Source: Patiria miniata
Lineage: Eukaryota > Echinodermata > Asteroidea > Valvatida > Asterinidae
Assembly: GCF_015706575.1 (NCBI RefSeq)
Contig: NW_024037059.1
Location: 37,485,058-37,549,057 of the forward strand
DNA: 64,000 bases
Direction: 5' to 3'
How positions within the stretch are numbered: position 1 is the first letter of the stretch; each line of letters begins with the position of its first letter. The position numbers and the translations under genes are program-made. The notes beneath the pieces were generated by a model. That model searched no databases and was not told where the DNA came from. It was given only the letters and a program-made list of their open reading frames with translations. Shown here piece after piece: positions 36,211 to 46,575 of the stretch.

Positions 36211-37504
36211 TGATCAACAGAAACAGTTTGTACTACCCGTAGGTTCAATTCAGTAAGTGTACATTTTCTTCAAATTTTACCTATACATTTTTTACCCGAG
36301 TCAAAAAAAAAATTTGTCGCAAATTTATCATTTTGAAGGTGGCATCCTCTCACCCATTCTGTTTCAAACTATTTTTCCAACATCTAAATGACATACAATC
36401 AGTCGAAACCAATACATCTCTGTAAAGCTCGACTTTACTATTCACATTTTGCGGAAGCAGGTTGTTGAAATTGAGACCCAAAAACATTTTCCATGGTACC
36501 TCTTGTTTTCCTAATGTGTGAGCAAGAATGCTGCTTGCCCGAGAAAAAAAAAGATATAAAATTGAAATAATTGTAGACAATTTAGTTTTTACATGTAATT
36601 GAGATGAGTTTAGCCCTTTTTTTTTTTTCTTTTTTATAAACACTACAATTTCCTGAATTGAAAATGCACTTTTACAAATGTACAATTCACTTTCGAAACA
36701 AGGAAGAAGCAACAACAAACAGACATTCATATACACATTCAAAATATCATTGCACTTTCAATACAACTTAGGCTCAAAACACCACAATGTGCATGTATAC
36801 ATGCATAGCATCTGTTTTGGTAATCAAGGAAAACTTTTAATATTGTATCGGTTTCTATCGCGCGATGAATTTTTATTGTTAGTTGAGGACATGTGGAAGT
36901 GCTGTGGGATATGAATTAATTTTTCGGTGACGACTGATTTTAGAGCTGAAGCCAAGCATTGCAACATACATGTAATACAGAAATGATTTGATAACCGTTC
37001 GTTTGGTATTAATTAGGCAGCTCTAGAGATGTTTGGCAGGAAGGCGTTGTGAAGGTTGTTTGACGGAAATTGTTTTATATACACGATAGATTCAATTTAC
37101 CATAACTTTGCGTTGGATAACATCGTTGATTTGAAATTTTTAAAATAGAAGATATTTTGAACTGCACATATTCAAAATATCAGCAAAATTAATTCCCCAC
37201 TGAAATTTAAAGTGACACTTACAGAACTGTTTTTTTTTTACTAATTTACGCTCACTTGCAATCCCTGTAGCAAAATTAACTTGTTAAAAAAAGCCCCAGA
37301 ATTTTGAATTTCACTTGCACAGTATTTGTTTTGTAATTCCCAAAAGAATTCTGGCCAGGCCAAGCTAACAATAATAGAATAATATTGATGAGATGCCGTA
37401 CATTCCATTTACTTAATACATTGTATTTATCAGCATACCGGTAGGGTAGCACTTGCAAGTACCGTAAACCGATGTCTGCAGACCCTGGAATCTGTTAAAT
37501 TACA

Positions 37505-37775
37505 GTCTCTCGGGAATGAGTTTTGGCCAATTCTTATTTCTGTACATGTACATGTACGTGTACAATGCATTGTCTATTGAATTTATAGAATTATACATAC
37601 ATGTACGTTGACATTTGTGCATACCCGGTATGTCCATCATTTTGCTCATTTTGGTCTACATTCTCTCGGGAATGAGTTTTGGCCAATTCTTATTTCTGTA
37701 CATGTACATGTACATGTACATGTACAATGCATCATCTATTGAATTTATAGAATTATACATGTACATGTACAAATA
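37505..37775. repeat. 157-bp tandem duplication with ACATGT microsatellites
   Basis: TCTCTCGGGAATGAGTTTTG starts near 37505 and again near 37662. Each copy leads into GTACATGTACATGTAC and then TTGAATTTATAGAATTATAC. The self-complementary ACATGT runs differ in length between copies. Confidence 0.8.
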
Positions 37776-38192
37776 CGTTGTACATGGTAGTACAGTTTGA
37801 ATTTACCATATTTTGTACATTTACATGTAGCCATAGCGTTTCATGTATGTTGGGAACTGGTAATTTTGTTTACTATGTACATGTATGTATATCCCCCCCC
37901 CCCCCCTAACAAAAAAGATAGACCTTCCTGATACTTTTCATGTGAGGGCAACACAACCATTTTTTTTGGCCTTACAGATAATGCGATTTAAAACTAAATG
38001 CACTAGTGGTGAGTGAGTATCAAGCTGGCTTTGAATTACCACATGTACTGCAGACTCATTGCTACCTAACTTAATTCACACCTGTCATCACATTTACAAA
38101 TCTACAGACACACCTATACAATGCATGCACACATACCATTCATATGAATAGAGAACGTGTGGTCATTGAATTACATGTGTGCAAGTGGTTCA

Positions 38193-38472
38193 GATGACTG
38201 TAAAGGAATACTGTACTACACAAATGTCTAGGCAATTGTTGGTTTCTGTGAAACACGTCCGCATGATTTCCCATATGTAAAAAAAATAACAAAAACTTGA
38301 TCGTTTCTTGCATATTGGGTGACAGCCTTTTCGGATGACTGTAAAGGAATACTGTACGGCACATGTCTAGGCAATTGTTGGTTTCTGTGAAACACGGCAG
38401 CATGATGGCCCAGATGTAAAAAAAAATAACAAAAACTTGATCGTTTCTTGCATATTGGGTGACAGCCTTTTA
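38193..38472. repeat. 140-bp tandem duplication, two copies
   Basis: GATGACTGTAAAGGAATACT begins at about 38193 and 38333. Both copies end in CATATTGGGTGACAGCCTTTT and differ at a few sites. Confidence 0.85.
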
Positions 38473-38834
38473 TCCTCTCCTAAAGAAAACCCCATGAATT
38501 CCCGAATAAGGTGCGTAGAATGATTGAGTTGTTATTCATCAGCTGATCAATAACAACTGACGTTGGCGCCGCATGAATTTCTACTCACTGCATACAGCAA
38601 CAAACTGATAAATAGGGTCATGAATAACTCGCACAAGTTTTATTTTTTTTCCCCTAATTTTAAATCCCGTAGGTACTGGCTTTATAGGTACAAATGTATA
38701 TAGTAAAAGATTTCAGAATAACTTTGTATTCGACACCTTATTGAAAATACGTACATGTACATGTACATGAACATGCATGGGTTATGTGTACTCTCACATG
38801 AGTAAGATTTGAGGCTTTGCATGGTGGAGATACT

Positions 38835-39016
38835 AAATAATGAAAGGTTTGCGGAAACACCATGGGCGAATAATTTCTCAACTAAGAGAATGGTTTCTGA
38901 AAAGAACCAGAGGTATAAACTCGTATAAAGAGTTTATACCTCTGGTTCTTTTCAGAACCATTCTCTTAGTTGAAAAATTATTCGCACATGGTGTTTCCGC
39001 AAACCTTTCATTATTT
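38835..39016. repeat. 182-bp near-perfect palindrome
   Basis: AAATAATGAAAGGTTTGCGG at the left is mirrored by CCGCAAACCTTTCATTATTT at the right. The arms are about 85 bp and meet near CTCGTATAAAGAG, with only a few mismatches. ACT abuts both outer ends, a possible 3-bp duplication. It could be a small fold-back MITE or a hairpin RNA source. Confidence 0.85.
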
Positions 39017-39432
39017 ACTCTCACATGTATATGTACATGTACTGTATATTGGGTATAATGCAGTGCACATCCAAGTTATTTGCCTGTGTTGATTGGGAAC
39101 ATTCCATGGTGTTTATTCATCACCTTACTATGTGAACAAAATTCTAATTTTGCTATTCTGTCATCTGTCAATGTAAAAATGGATCATTTTTCTTAACAGT
39201 ATTTTTGTTCTTTAATCCACAGGCTGGCTGATGTGTCTGGCAATGGGGGTTGCCAGAGGGGGTGGGGTGTATTTGAGAACCCCCTTCACCATTCTTGTCG
39301 GCAAAACCGCCATTCTTGTCAGCAAAGTCGTTGTCCACCTTGAATGCCGCCCTCGAGTGTCAGATGGTGTCCAGGCCCGTGCCGCCAACATCGCACATCC
39401 TTCATTTCTTTAGACTGATGCTGTATAAACAA
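39017..39432. other. Intergenic, nothing recognised
   Basis: Short sequence between the palindrome and the foldback element. It contains an acceptor-like CACAG at about 39222 with no supported exon behind it. Confidence 0.4.
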
Positions 39433-40282
39433 ATACGCCTGGCACAAAAAGAAACTAAGCAGTTTTTATAAGGCCAAAAAAAAAAGTCTCCGGTTTCTGG
39501 TATGCGCGCGCGTCGCCGTAGCCATGTGCGTCGGCAAAATGAAAAAGTTTTTTTTTCAATGAAAGATGATGTCTCAAAACCGCCAAACTCACTGGTTTGA
39601 CTGGAATCCTGCTGCTGCACAATTTTAACGTGTTTTTAGATGGGGTTATGATCGAGAAAAAGCTTTATGTGGCCTCTCTGGACTCCCATATATTTGCACT
39701 AAGTTTAGTCGGGCACCATTTGCAGTCATCAGCCGACATTTGAAGCAAAAAAGTCAGGTAAAAAAAAAAAAAGCCGTGTCGCCGCACCACTTTTTGGGCA
39801 AGCTCCAAACCAGAAACCGGAGACTTTTTTTTTTGGCCTAATCATCCCTGTTTGGACATTTCTTGGTGAACCAAACTCCGAAATATACGTTTTGTCACGG
39901 AAACTTTCCGGTTCAATTTGATACTTCACTTGGGAACACCGAGTAAGAAATAACGAGAGCGCAAGTGCTGAAGCTCCTGAAACCCAGGCTAACAATTGCG
40001 CTTAGCAAGATTTTTAATGGACAATTAATGCATGATGCAGGCCTCTGCATTCAGTTGTGTGTTGCAATGCCCGTTGAAAATCTCGCTAAGTGCAACTTTT
40101 AGTTTTAAGATTCAGCGCTTGCGCTCTCGTTATTTCTCACACAGTGTTCCCAAGGGAGGTATCAAATTGAACCGAAAAGTTTCCGTGACAAAATGTTTAT
40201 TTCAGATTTTTATGTTCACCGAGAAATGTCCAAACAAGGATGCTTATAAAAACTGCTCAGTTTCTGTTTGTGCCAGGTGTAT
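39433..40282. mobile_element. Foldback element carrying a nested insertion
   Basis: The left arm (ATACGCCTGGCAC..., then GTTTGGACATTTCTTGGTGAAC, GAGAGCGCAAG) is matched in inverse by the right arm ending GTGCCAGGTGTAT at 40282. The arms are diverged (about 85-90% by eye) and meet near 40030. The left arm is interrupted at 39471-39838 by another inverted-repeat element. No ORF. Confidence 0.75.
39471..39838. mobile_element. Inner inverted-repeat element with TA duplication
   Basis: About 30-bp ends, AGGCC-A10-GTCTCCGG and its inverse, are flanked by TA on both sides (39469-39470, 39839-39840). The uninterrupted right arm of the outer element gives the empty site (TTTATAAGCATCC), which supports a TA target. 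This fits a Tc1/mariner-type non-autonomous element. Confidence 0.7.
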
Positions 40283-42154
40283 ATCTTTTTTAGTACATGT
40301 ATTTAAAAAAAAAAAACAAAAACAACCAAAGCGCTCTTAACGTGTTAGCAGTTTGTATTCAGTAAACATTGCTTTTGACATGAGTGAATTTTGTAGAAAA
40401 AAGAAATTGCTTCATAAGGAATGTAATTTTGTGGACGTTGAAAATTTGTACCATAAGATTTATTGAAGAGTACTTGTACATATTATAGCAAAAGGATTTG
40501 ATCGCGGAAGGCATTATAGATATATGTGGATTTGTAATTAATAATTTATCACAGATAGAGATGCCCAAAGTTTGTGGGCATTTTGTATTGCACGCCTTAA
40601 ATGCAGGTGGAGGTTTTACAGTACTAAAAGTAAGGGGATTAAAAAGGTATTTTTTCTGATGCGGTAGGCACATAAAGGCTGGCCACGTTATGGATTTTAC
40701 TTATCATGGAAACTATGCGATGTTTACGAAACCTTGGCTTGTCTCTGGCTTTGGCTTCAACACTGGCTCGTGAATCATTCCAGAGATGCCACTTTTCAGG
40801 TTTTAACCTGAATTCAGGTGTGTTTTTTTAAATGTGACAAATTAAAAGTGCTGGATTTTGTCTGAAACATCCAGAAAACACATTTTTGAAAGGGGTAACG
40901 GTAGTTTCAGGCTTTTTAATAGAGTTTCATGCTTTTTATTGATATATTGGTGGCATCTCTGATCATTCAGATGACTTTTACATATTCCATCCCAATCCCT
41001 TGAAGTCCGGGGCCTACAATCATGTAGCTGGAGTCACAGCTGGGGACAAAGTTAAGGTTTGATAAATGGCCAACGTCGGACTCTTTGCAATTTCAACCTT
41101 GTGTAGTTTCTTGCAGGGATGTGGTTGAGTTCATCACAAGTGAATTACAAGTCCAGTCACAAGAAACAGTGGATGAACAATAACATAGAACTCACTCACC
41201 CTCCTGAGGACAGACAGAGCACACTGTCCGAAACGTCGAGTTCTACACTCAACCAACCGGTTTTTTTTCAGAACCACACTTCTAAGAAGAGATATCTTTC
41301 CACATGGTGTTACCCGCAATCTTACTACTTAACTTATCTCATCTGCCATGCAAAGCTTCGAGTCATAAACACAGGACTACCTTTGTCAGAGCTGATTTAA
41401 ATTAAATAGTTTGTGGGTTGAATTTTGACTGGATGAATTGTGACAGACTTTCAGGGGCTAAGCAGGGACCTGTGTAGTCTATTGAATATTCCCTTGCACA
41501 GCAAGGGTATATGATGTGGGATTTGGCAATTAATTATGCAAAACAAGACTGCGTCTTGACCTCAAGATTCTGACCATTCAGCGGGCGCCTTCTATATCGA
41601 GTCTTCGGTAACCCGTTGTCATAGACATCTAATAAAACCTAGACACAACATCTATTATGCTTTTACGTTTTGAATTGTTAGCAAAAATAGGCTGCGTCAC
41701 GCGACCTGTAAAGATATGTTATGCGATGAGCAAACGTCCTGTGGCTTCGAATGATCATCACATATTTTAAATAATGGGCGTAATGCGAACGCCCTCAGAC
41801 GTGTTCACGTCACGCCCACGATGTGCGTTGGTGTATTCTATAAGCGCAGCATTTTGCTAACAGTTTTTGAGAGCCAATGTCGTGTCTAGGTTTTATTATG
41901 CCCGTTGTATTACAAAATCATGGCATCCAGATTGACCAATCAACAGCTAAGTCCACATTTCTGATCGAAATGACGTCACGATTTTGTAAAGTCGATTGGC
42001 TGGCACACGGGGTCACATAAATTTGCATGCTTAGATATATCAGACGTTGGGCTGGAGACTGAGAGGGCTCCATTGGACAACGGGTGATAGTCAGACTATG
42101 TCTTGTGATGGACTTGACTACATCCCTGGTTTCTTGTGTGTATTTCATGTGGCA
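40283..42154. other. Intergenic; possible retroelement trace
   Basis: No gene. It contains the hammerhead-like motif near 41188-41243 and, at about 41630-41897, an inverted pair AATAAAACCTAGACAC / GTGTCTAGGTTTTATT suggesting another decayed MITE. Confidence 0.4.
41188..41243 (+). ncRNA. Possible hammerhead-ribozyme-like motif
   Basis: CTGAGGA (41204-41210) resembles the CUGANGA core. It is followed by a hairpin (GGACAG with CTGTCC) and then CGAAACGTC. Outer segments GAACTC (41188) and GAGTTC (41238) can pair. Such cores are known in Penelope-like retroelements. The spacing between the outer stem and the core, and the overlap of the core with the hairpin, are imperfect, so activity is doubtful. 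Confidence 0.3.
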
Positions 42155-42158
42155 TTAA

Positions 42159-42617
42159 AGGGGCACTAGGTCCTGAAATCCCCGAAAATTTCATGTTTTG
42201 GATTGTTTACTTAGCCTATTTCAAAACATCTGGTTGAAAGGAAACCAACCTAATGTCTTACTGTTCCCGAGAGAAGACGAAAAAAACTGGCTTGTTTACA
42301 TCGGACACAACGGAGTACGAATACGTTTTTCGTGTCGTTCTCATTGTACGATATACACGTTGTGTGTCTCGGGAACAGCGGTGACCAATCACCAATGAAA
42401 AAAAAGTGGTTTCTTCAACGAATGAAATCACAACTAGCATCCAGACAGCTAGAATTTATGGGGTCGCAAAAGTGGAATAACACAAAAACGCCCAGTTTTG
42501 AAAGGATAGTTGTGTGGATGTTTATATCCTACTTTTAAATGTTATTTCCGATTAACATCATCTCGTTCAAAGCACGTTTTGTAGCCCAATTGGGCTGTTC
42601 CAGGACCCAGTGTCCCT
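42159..42617. mobile_element. MITE-3 (TTAA-flanked)
   Basis: 459 bp with ends AGGGGCACTAGGTCCTG and the inverse of AGGGACACTGGGTCCTG. TTAA lies directly outside each end (42155-42158, 42618-42621). No coding capacity. The exact TTAA flanks suggest mobilisation by a piggyBac-type transposase, which is inference. Confidence 0.8.
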
Positions 42618-43283
42618 TTAAGCCAAGTGAGAAAGTCACAAAGGTCAGCATTCTGTTTATAGGTCCATTTTTAATGCTTAATACTGCACTGTACATGTTG
42701 GCTAATTTTCTGAAATGGCAATACTTAAATTTTCCATCAGCCTTCGGAAAAGATTGTTAGGATGTTCAACCAAATTTATTTTTTAACTTGGCCATAGTTA
42801 GTTTGGTAACTTCACTCAGCTGAAAAAGGCTTCTGGTTTGCTAGTTGTTTAACTAGATTATTTCGAGATCACTAGTTTAACAATGTTTAAATAAGCTGTG
42901 AGCTTATTATCTTTGAAAAGTACTATTTTGTGGGTTGACGCGTCAACTGTCGCCTGACCACTGGCTACCCTATGTATTTACTAATTATGTTGTATGCTGC
43001 GTAGGTAATACATGCCAAGGAAACCAAACCATTTGATCTTTTATTTTCTGGGAACGTCTTGATTTTTGAAAAGCCAAGGTCAACATGCTATTTTGAAATG
43101 AAGAGTTTGGCTTACTCAGCTTGTACCAAAATCTGTTTTATTATAAATTCATGCTTGTTGGAGAGTAGATACAGACATTCCTTTAGTTGGATATTTTTAG
43201 TTTTTGATGGCCAGTTTACGTGTAACTGCAGAGTGTGTGCATTCTAATAATTATGACTTATATGCTAGCTTTTTTTCCCACTG

Positions 43284-43470
43284 CAGTCGAATCTCGTTAG
43301 TACAAACTCTTTTAATACAAAATTCTGGTTATAACAAACATAAAGCCTTAGTCCCGACTGTGTATTTATGTGCACAATGAATGGGACTGATGTTACTCTT
43401 AATACAAAATTCTGATATAACAAACAATTTGGCTAGGTCCGAACAAGTTTGTATTAACGAGACTCGACTG
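43284..43470. mobile_element. Pogo/Tigger-like MITE
   Basis: CAGTCGAATCTCGTTAGTACAA at the left start and TTGTATTAACGAGACTCGACTG at the right end form terminal inverted repeats typical of Tc1/mariner pogo-Tigger MITEs. The interior has repeated AATACAAAATTCTG. A clean TA duplication is not obvious on the left. Confidence 0.6.
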
Positions 43471-44340
43471 TATTTAGCAGGGAATTTAGAAAAAAAACCA
43501 AGAATTCCAAACCAAACAAGACTTTGTAAAGTTTTACGAGGAAATTGGCGGATCCGAGGAAAAGTTGCATGCCTTTATTTAGTCAGGCCAGTTTTTTCTT
43601 CTTCAAAATTTGGTAAATAGGAAAGAGTTGGTGCTAGTTTGACTGTGTGAAAGGGTTGCGTTTCCCCCAGCAACCACTGTGTAGTCTTGCCATGTTCCAA
43701 AACTCGTAGGCCCACTTTTGACTTTTGTTGGAATTGTAGTACTTATGCTCCATCTTGAATTCTGTATGCTGCATGCATTTTAGACTTGATTCAAGGCTGA
43801 AGACTTATAGTCCGTGGCATGCAGCTGCCTCCCGAACCACCCTTGGCTATTTTAATATATCCCTTTGGATAGCCATTGAACAAAGAAGAAATTCAGACTC
43901 GAATCAAGTCTTGCGTGTTAATAAAAGTAAAAGTTCAGTGTAACATTTTCATTTAAGTCCAGATAACTTTCCTGTAAGTACTTGTAACGGAATGAAACCA
44001 AAAATTAGATTTTCTCCCTTGCTTCTGGAATAAAGCAGTTTTGTCAACAGAAATGATGAAATGTATATTTGTTAAAAAAAATTTTAATACAGCTTTTGAA
44101 CTGTTAGAATTATTAAAACGAAAGAAAGAAAGAAACTTTCACCACGCAAAATACATTTCCCAACTGAGATTGTATTTATTCATCGTCAAACAGCCAACAA
44201 GCACAGAACTCATTATTTGTCTTTAGATTAACCAATTTTCAGAATAGCAAATGGACTACACTGTTCCTCCATGTCTAACTTTTGATAAGGTTGTGACATT
44301 TTGGAAAGTGCCAAACGGTCGATCAAATATTACGCTTGGC
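43471..44340. other. Intergenic, nothing recognised
   Basis: AT-rich space between the MITE and the 3' end of RPS21. Confidence 0.4.
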
Positions 44341-44346
44341 TTTAAT
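44341..44346 (-). terminator. Candidate poly(A) signal of RPS21
   Basis: ATTAAA on the minus strand (TTTAAT on plus), 136-141 bp beyond the RPS21 stop codon. It is the nearest signal found. Confidence 0.4.
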
Positions 44347-44481
44347 GTCTGAACGAGGGCTTATGGTAAAGAAATTTCTAAAATGGGTTCTTGAGAGATC
44401 TGACGTCAACACTCTCTGGGCTCAGTTCTTTCTCCTGACTCGATGCATAATCTCAGCTGCGAATTGCCTGAAGAACATCAG

Positions 44482-46575
44482 CTAATACTGGTTGAAGTTC
44501 CTGGGGTGAAAAGTAAAACAAGAACACAGATGCATTGGTTTTAAGGTGTTGTAAGCTGCGTGACTTGTTTGATATTATTTCCATGTACATGTACCTTGTA
44601 GCTGGGCTGAAGTTTTTTTTATGTGGAAGAAGGCTCTTGTTTGTTGATATGTCCTACGTGAATTGTTTAAACTTCTCGAAATGGTGATTATGTGCAAGTG
44701 AATGATGGAATCTACGAAATTAACTGCGGTGTGCCATTGGTTTTACTGCACACTGAAGAATCAGAATGCTTCTTTGTAAAAATGCCAAGGTGGTTTAGGT
44801 TAAATTACACAGTGAAAAGAAATTGTTTCACGGCAATTAGGGCCTGCCTCAATTCATATCTGGGACGAGTTCCAGTAAGTTCCGGACATTGTATCGAGTA
44901 TAAGTTGCAGGATTCTGAACAACTTCCCCGCAATCGTCCCGCAATGAAGTTATCAGTATCGGGGAGTCAAGCAGTTGCTAATGAAAATTTCCCCGGAACA
45001 TGTCCGGGACAAATGCAGAGCAATCTTCCGGACAAAGTGGATGATTCTATCCACAACTTGTCCAGAACTCGTCCCAGATACGAATTGAGGCGGGCCCTTA
45101 TAGAGTACAAAGCGACTTACTTGGCCACCAGATTGTCGGCTTGCGCCAACCTGATGAGGCTGTCATCAGATTCACCCTGAAACACAACGTAAACAAAGAA
45201 AGTTGACTCCCCAATTTTCCAGGACAAAAGTGACAAATCAGAAACGCAGTGGCTCTACAAGGTATCAAATAGGTTAACCCCAACTCCATACTGTCTTTTA
45301 CTAAGTTCTGGACCAAGTCCACCAAAATCCATCAATCACACTGCTTCCAGTGCATGCTTTGCTTTAGGCCTCCAGGCCCAAGTCCATCATACTCCATCAA
45401 TATTTAGTCACACCAGGCCTGCAGGACCAAGTCCCCCCAAAACCACCAAAATGGGGGGATGGATTTTGATGGAGTTGGGGAGGTTAGGCTTAAGGTGTAA
45501 AGAATGTACAAATAAATGCGAGACTCACAGAAAAAAATATTAACCGAATGTTTGAGAAAGTACAAGTTCACTTTGAAAGTTTTTACCATTCTTCTGATGG
45601 GGCCACACACGGCGTAGGTCTTGAAGCTGCCGGTGTACAGACCAGTTGTGGGGTCAACCTGATTAAAAAAAAGCGAGAAGTAAAGCTTAGATAACATTCC
45701 ACTTATATGTCTTACCAGCCAAAATATAATGTGCTGTATAGTGTTTGTGGATGGTTCCCTGTCGACTTTTGTTTTAAGTCATGATGCAAACTTCCTAAAC
45801 GTCTTCTGCAACAGCGGTGTCACGAAATAAGGTCTTCAATGGTCAACGGAAGCCAATCTCTGTTTGAATCAATCATTTGCCCAGCTAAAAACATAAAATT
45901 TGATTTGCGATTCAACCTCATCCTCCTTATTTAGTGTGAAATGAATGGACCGATCCAGTAAGCTCCGCCCAGTGCGCACGTGGGCAAATTAACACGTGCT
46001 CCTCTCCAATGCCACGCTGCATTTTCCTTCCACGCGCATCAGACGCGCGTACACGCACGTCGGACATAAATCACGGCCCCTCAAATGCCATCTCACCTCA
46101 GCTATGTTGAGTTGGACTGATGCATGGTCCTTGGCTGCAATGATTCTGTTGCTTGCAGAGCTACAAGATGAAAGATCGATAAATAAAATGTGAAATTTAA
46201 TTTCCAACATATGATACAGGCTATCACTTCAAAATGTGTACAATAAATTTACCCTTACTACCTTTTTGAAAAGCTGCATGAATGTTCACATACATGTATT
46301 TTGAAGAATTTTGAGGCCAATAATTAACTACGTAGTCACAACACACAATGAAAAAAATATAACTTACACTGGTATGGTTATCCATGTAAACATGAAAAAG
46401 GAGGTGATTTAGCCCTTTTTTTAGGCTAATTCACAATTCATGGACATGCTGGATAAGTTTAATGTCACAAATATTGAGGTTGGTGTATTTTGTTTTGTAA
46501 TGCTTATAACAATGCAAATTATTACCATTTACGGGGGATGTACAAATCCACGTATTCACCGGCTTCGTTCTGCAT
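44482..46575 (-). CDS. RPS21: 40S ribosomal protein S21 (eS21), 5 coding exons
   Basis: A small-subunit ribosomal protein required for late 18S maturation and 40S function in the cytoplasm. Coding exons (minus): 46575-46526, 46160-46097, 45658-45587, 45176-45121, 44500-44482. All junctions are GT-AG and the exon lengths 50, 64, 72, 56 and 19 sum to 87 codons with the stop (86 residues; human has 83). The spliced product begins MQNEAGEYVDLYIPRKC, continues with SASNRIIAAKDHAS, GSFKTYAVCGPIRRM and GESDDSLIRLAQADNL, and ends AKNFNQY, matching eS21 throughout. An acceptor-like TTGCAG lies 14 nt before the ATG, so the 5' UTR is probably split, as in vertebrates. The gene is head-to-head with TAF2 about 2.15 kb away. 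No snoRNA C/D boxes were recognised in its introns. Confidence 0.95.

Larger units (their letters stand above)
36211..38834. other. FAM110 3' flank and simple repeats
   Basis: Probably begins with the FAM110 3' UTR; no convincing AATAAA lies close by, so the transcript end is unknown. From 37500 the sequence holds ACATGT repeats, a 157-bp tandem duplication and a 140-bp tandem duplication. Confidence 0.5.

Noticed and set aside
35466..36248. 260-codon minus-strand frame
   Set aside because: Antisense shadow of the FAM110 coding exon; it has no splice context or recognisable domain.
39225..39413. Possible exon after an acceptor-like CACAG
   Set aside because: No donor, no recognisable product, and frames close quickly.
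41119..41400. 93-codon frame over the hammerhead-like motif
   Set aside because: No protein resemblance; the nucleotide motif explains the region better.
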